The notes beneath the pieces are model-generated. The model saw only the letters and a program-made list of their open reading frames with translations. It searched no databases and was not told the DNA's origin. From Bacteroidales bacterium (GTDB taxonomy: Bacteria; Bacteroidota; Bacteroidia; Bacteroidales; UBA932), in the NCBI GenBank assembly GCA_017480345.1, contig JAFVAU010000029.1, forward strand, positions 1-32,088: a stretch of 32,088 nt of DNA, written 5' to 3'. The position numbers and the translations under genes are program-made. Positions 29,451-32,088 of the stretch are shown here, piece after piece (position 1 is the stretch's first letter; the number at the start of each line of letters is the position of its first letter).

Positions 29451-30581
29451 ATGTCTGTAAGCATAAAGACCGTAGAAACCAAGGCCGACCTGAAGGCATT
29501 CGTCAAGTTCCCTTTGGACTTGTATAAAGACTGCCCTTACTACGTCCCCAATCTCTATCAGGATGAGCTTTCCACTTTGGATGAGACCAAGAATCCTATG
29601 GGAAAGTATTCCAAGAGCCGTAAATTTTTGGCTTATAAGGACGGAAAAGTAGCCGGCCGGGTTATCGCCATCATCAATGAGATTGCCAACCGGGACTGGA
29701 ACCACGCGGAAGTGCGGTTCGGCTGGATGGACTTCATTGATGACAAGGAGGTTTCCAAGGCCCTGATCGAGGCTGTGGTCGCCTTCGGAAAGGAGCATGG
29801 CATGACGCAGATAAGCGGTCCCCTGGGCTTTACGGATTTTGACAATGAAGGTTGTGTGGTGGAAGGATTCGACGACATCTCCTCCTTCATGCTCAAATAC
29901 AATTATCCCTATTATGGTGAGCATTTTGAGGCGCTGGGCTTTGGAAAGGCCAATGACTGGCTGGAGTACCGGATTTATGTGCCCGATGCCGTTCCGGACA
30001 AAGTGAGCCGTGCCGCCGCCCTTATCTCCGAGCGTTACAACCTCCATATCCGCAAGATAAGCAAGAAAGAGGTGAAGAAGGAAAACTATGGGGAGAAACT
30101 TTTCGACCTCATTAACCGCACTTATTGCAACTTGTACGATTTCACCGTTTTCCCTCCGGATGTGGTTGATTATTATATCGATACCTTCCTGGGCGTGCTG
30201 GATCTCAAATATGTGACGCTGGTGGAAGATGCGGAGGGCAAGCTCATCGCCCTGGCCATTTCCATGCCTTCCATAGCCCATGCCGTAAAGAAAGGCAGGG
30301 GCTATCTGTTCCCGTTTGGATGGTGGCATCTGTTGAAGTCCATGTACCTCAAACATGAGGATGCCTTGGAACTCATGCTCATCGCCGTAGACCCGGAATA
30401 CCAGAACCGGGGTGTGCATGCCATGCTCTTCAATGAAATCATCCCCAACCTGATTGAGGGCGGTTTCAAATACGGTGAATCCAACGCGGAGATGGAAACC
30501 AATACCAAGGTGCAGAATATCTGGAACCTGTACCGGAAAGAGTTCAAACGCCGCCGCAGGGTCTTTTCCAAGGAAATCTAA
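29451..30581 (+). CDS. GNAT-like N-acetyltransferase family protein
   Basis: 376 residues, cytoplasmic. The N-terminal part (about 1-180) has FPLDLYKDCPYYVPNL, FLAYKDGKVAGRVIAIIN and FGWMDFIDDKEV, which resemble the early strands of a GNAT fold. The C-terminal part (about 190-370) has LMLIAVDPEYQNRGVHAML (RG as the acetyl-CoA pyrophosphate-loop residues), followed by SNAEMETNTKVQNIW. This arrangement is common to an uncharacterised Bacteroidota group annotated as acetyltransferases. The acceptor is unknown. rarA starts on the very next base, which suggests shared transcription and perhaps translational coupling. Confidence 0.75.
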   Translation: MSVSIKTVETKADLKAFVKFPLDLYKDCPYYVPNLYQDELSTLDETKNPMGKYSKSRKFLAYKDGKVAGRVIAIINEIANRDWNHAEVRFGWMDFIDDKEVSKALIEAVVAFGKEHGMTQISGPLGFTDFDNEGCVVEGFDDISSFMLKYNYPYYGEHFEALGFGKANDWLEYRIYVPDAVPDKVSRAAALISERYNLHIRKISKKEVKKENYGEKLFDLINRTYCNLYDFTVFPPDVVDYYIDTFLGVLDLKYVTLVEDAEGKLIALAISMPSIAHAVKKGRGYLFPFGWWHLLKSMYLKHEDALELMLIAVDPEYQNRGVHAMLFNEIIPNLIEGGFKYGESNAEMETNTKVQNIWNLYRKEFKRRRRVFSKEI

Positions 30582-31886
30582 ATGTCGGCCACTTCCCAGA
30601 TGCTTCCTCCGCTCCCCGAGCGGCTCAGACCCTCCACGCTGGACCAGTATGTGGGCCAGCGGCATCTTGTGGGAGAAGGCTGCATCCTGCGGAAGATGAT
30701 AGAGAGCGGAAACCTGAGTTCCTTCATTCTCTGGGGCCCTCCCGGTGTGGGAAAAACCACCCTCGCCCATATCATCGCCCAGACGCTGGACCGCGATTTC
30801 TTTACCCTCAGCGCCGTTACGGCCGGGGTCAAGGATGTCCGGGAGGTCTTTGACAAGGCCCGGGGGAACGGCCTTTTCCAGCAGAAAGGAGCCCCCATCC
30901 TGTTCATAGACGAAATCCACCGTTTCAACAAGGCCCAGCAGGACGCCCTCCTGGGGGCGGTGGAAAACGGCACCATCGTCCTGGTGGGCGCCACCACGGA
31001 AAATCCCTCCTTCGAGGTTATCACACCCCTTCTGTCCCGTTGCCAGGTCTTTGTCCTGAAACCGCTTGAAAAGGCCGATTTGCAAGTCCTCCTGGACCGG
31101 GCCCTCAAGGAAGACGTCCTCCTGAAGGAGAAGAAGATTGAGCTCAGGGAAAGCGATGCCCTCATGCGTTACAGCGGCGGAGATGCCCGAAAACTGCTCA
31201 ACGTGTTGGAACTGGTGGTGGATGCCCAAGCCGGTAAGTCCCCTATTGTGATTGACAACCAGACGGTCACCTCTTCCGTCCAGGAAAACATGGCCATCTA
31301 TGACAAGGACGGTGAGATGCACTATGACATCATATCGGCCTTTATCAAGAGCATCCGGGGAAGCGATCCCAATGCGGCCATCTACTACCTGGCCCGGATG
31401 ATTGACGGTGGCGAAGACCCTCTTTTCATTGCCCGTCGCCTTTGCCTGAGCGCATCCGAAGACGTGGGACTGGCCAATCCCAATGCCCTGCTGCTGGCCA
31501 ATGCCTGTTTTGAGGTGGTGTCCAAGATAGGGATGCCGGAAGGCCGGATTCCCCTGGCGGAGACCACCGTCTACCTGGCCTCCTCTCCCAAGAGCAACGC
31601 TTCCTACATGGCCTTGGAAAAGGCTCTGGCGGAGGTGAAACTCTCCGGCAACCAGCCGGTCCCCCTGCCCATCCGCAATGCGCCCACCCAGCTCATGAAA
31701 GATCTCAATTACTCCGACGGATACAAATATGCCCACGACTATCCCGGTCACTTTGTTGACATGGAGTTCATGCCGGACGCCCTCAAGGGAAAGGTTTTCT
31801 ACGAGCCGGCCAAAAACAAGCACGAAGACGTTCTCAGGGCCTATCTCGAGGCCTGCTGGCCCAAATATTATCCAAAAGGTTGGTAA
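30582..31886 (+). CDS. rarA: Replication-associated recombination protein A, AAA+ ATPase
   Basis: 434 residues. RarA (MgsA; eukaryotic WRNIP1) is a clamp-loader-like tetrameric ATPase acting at stalled replication forks. Visible features are the N-terminal LPERLRPSTLDQYVGQ box, Walker A GPPGVGKTT (52-60), Walker B LFIDEIHRF (Asp110, Glu111), sensor 1 VGATTENPSFE, and sensor 2 with SGGDARKLLN. The C-terminal tetramerisation domain contains SAFIKSIRGSDPNAAIYYLARM, EDVGLANPNAL, and PLPIRNAPTQLMK near the end. Length and motifs are complete. It begins immediately after the GNAT-like stop codon. Confidence 0.95.
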   Translation: MSATSQMLPPLPERLRPSTLDQYVGQRHLVGEGCILRKMIESGNLSSFILWGPPGVGKTTLAHIIAQTLDRDFFTLSAVTAGVKDVREVFDKARGNGLFQQKGAPILFIDEIHRFNKAQQDALLGAVENGTIVLVGATTENPSFEVITPLLSRCQVFVLKPLEKADLQVLLDRALKEDVLLKEKKIELRESDALMRYSGGDARKLLNVLELVVDAQAGKSPIVIDNQTVTSSVQENMAIYDKDGEMHYDIISAFIKSIRGSDPNAAIYYLARMIDGGEDPLFIARRLCLSASEDVGLANPNALLLANACFEVVSKIGMPEGRIPLAETTVYLASSPKSNASYMALEKALAEVKLSGNQPVPLPIRNAPTQLMKDLNYSDGYKYAHDYPGHFVDMEFMPDALKGKVFYEPAKNKHEDVLRAYLEACWPKYYPKGW

Positions 31887-31932
31887 CTACTCAGGTTCCC
31901 CAGCCATAGGCCGTAGGCCGTGACCACCTGTC

Positions 31933-31954
31933 AACAATGATTCAAACAATGATT
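31933..31954. repeat. Two 10-bp direct repeats (AACAATGATT)
   Basis: AACAATGATT occurs at 31933-31942 and 31945-31954, a 12-base period, between the rarA stop and the transposase stop. It may be part of the insertion-sequence end. Origin not clear. Confidence 0.5.
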
Positions 31955-32088
31955 CTACGCCAGAGCAAGGGTCGTAATGACCCGAAGGACCTCGAAGGGG
32001 TTCTGCCCGTTCTTGACCGCCGTCTGGATGACGGAGGCGACGATGGCGTAGTTCTCCACGCCAGTCTCGGAGCGGAAGCATCCGCTGA
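31955..32088 (-). CDS. IS66-like transposase, C-terminal fragment (rest outside window)
   Basis: Reading leftward from the edge, 43 codons end at TAG (31957-31955): SGCFRSETGVENYAIVAS, then VIQTAVKNGQNPFEVLRVI. The pattern (a run into Tyr-Ala-Ile, a helix with IQTAxKNGxNPFE, and a final hydrophobic helix) resembles the C-terminus of IS66-family TnpC proteins, where the equivalent region reads roughly as a SLIxTCKxNxxNPxEYL helix. The catalytic domain lies to the right of the window. Nothing here shows whether the element is intact. The left inverted repeat would be expected between 31887 and 31955 but could not be identified. Confidence 0.6.
   Translation of the reverse strand, partial: SGCFRSETGVENYAIVASVIQTAVKNGQNPFEVLRVITTLALA

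Noticed and set aside
29418-31823. An 801-codon open frame on the minus strand opposite the GNAT-like gene and rarA
   Set aside because: It spans two well-supported genes plus their junction and has no recognisable motif; an artefact of skewed third codon positions.

Overview
The window looks like a chromosomal segment of a Bacteroidota bacterium, probably order Bacteroidales, with coding regions that are moderately G+C rich by eye. Evidence for this is the repeated TAnnTTTG -7 promoter box ahead of genes, the lack of Shine-Dalgarno sequences, a DUF3467 protein, a long-form QueA, a SerB with an N-terminal ACT region, and secreted proteins with Bacteroidota-type signal peptides and lipoboxes. 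KdsC points to a Gram-negative lipopolysaccharide-bearing envelope. Almost everything is single-copy housekeeping DNA. No tRNA, rRNA, CRISPR array or prophage was seen. The only mobile DNA is the 3' end of an IS66-like transposase at the right edge.

Left part (1-9224): the tail of an OmpR-type response regulator; a secreted protein with a carboxypeptidase-regulatory-like domain; a convergent secreted alpha/beta hydrolase; serB coupled to a large MscS-type channel; mutY on the opposite strand; a ThrE-type amino-acid exporter; and a minus-strand operon DUF3467 - kdsC - maf.

Middle (10167-19599): valS, a hot-dog thioesterase, tatA, tatC, an ABC-F ATPase and an M19 dipeptidase form a closely packed plus-strand run. 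It meets, at a long inverted repeat, a minus-strand set: an XRE regulator, a shrunken dihydroorotate-dehydrogenase-like TIM-barrel protein, and cinA.

Between the XRE gene and queA lies the only long non-coding stretch (about 490 bases), and it is extremely A+T rich. It holds four copies of a TTCA-N6-TGAA palindrome, the last sitting at the expected start of queA transcription. This is the most interesting unexplained signal in the window.

Right part (20092-32088): long-form queA, a PlsC-like acyltransferase, a TrmA/RlmD-type RNA methyltransferase, a convergent lipoprotein plus M6-like metalloprotease operon, a CaCA cation antiporter, an unrecognised beta-barrel plus lipoprotein pair ending in a strong terminator, a GNAT-like protein, rarA, and the transposase fragment. 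Several divergent gene pairs have back-to-back promoters, and several -7 boxes lie only 3-6 bases before the start codon, which predicts leaderless or nearly leaderless mRNAs.
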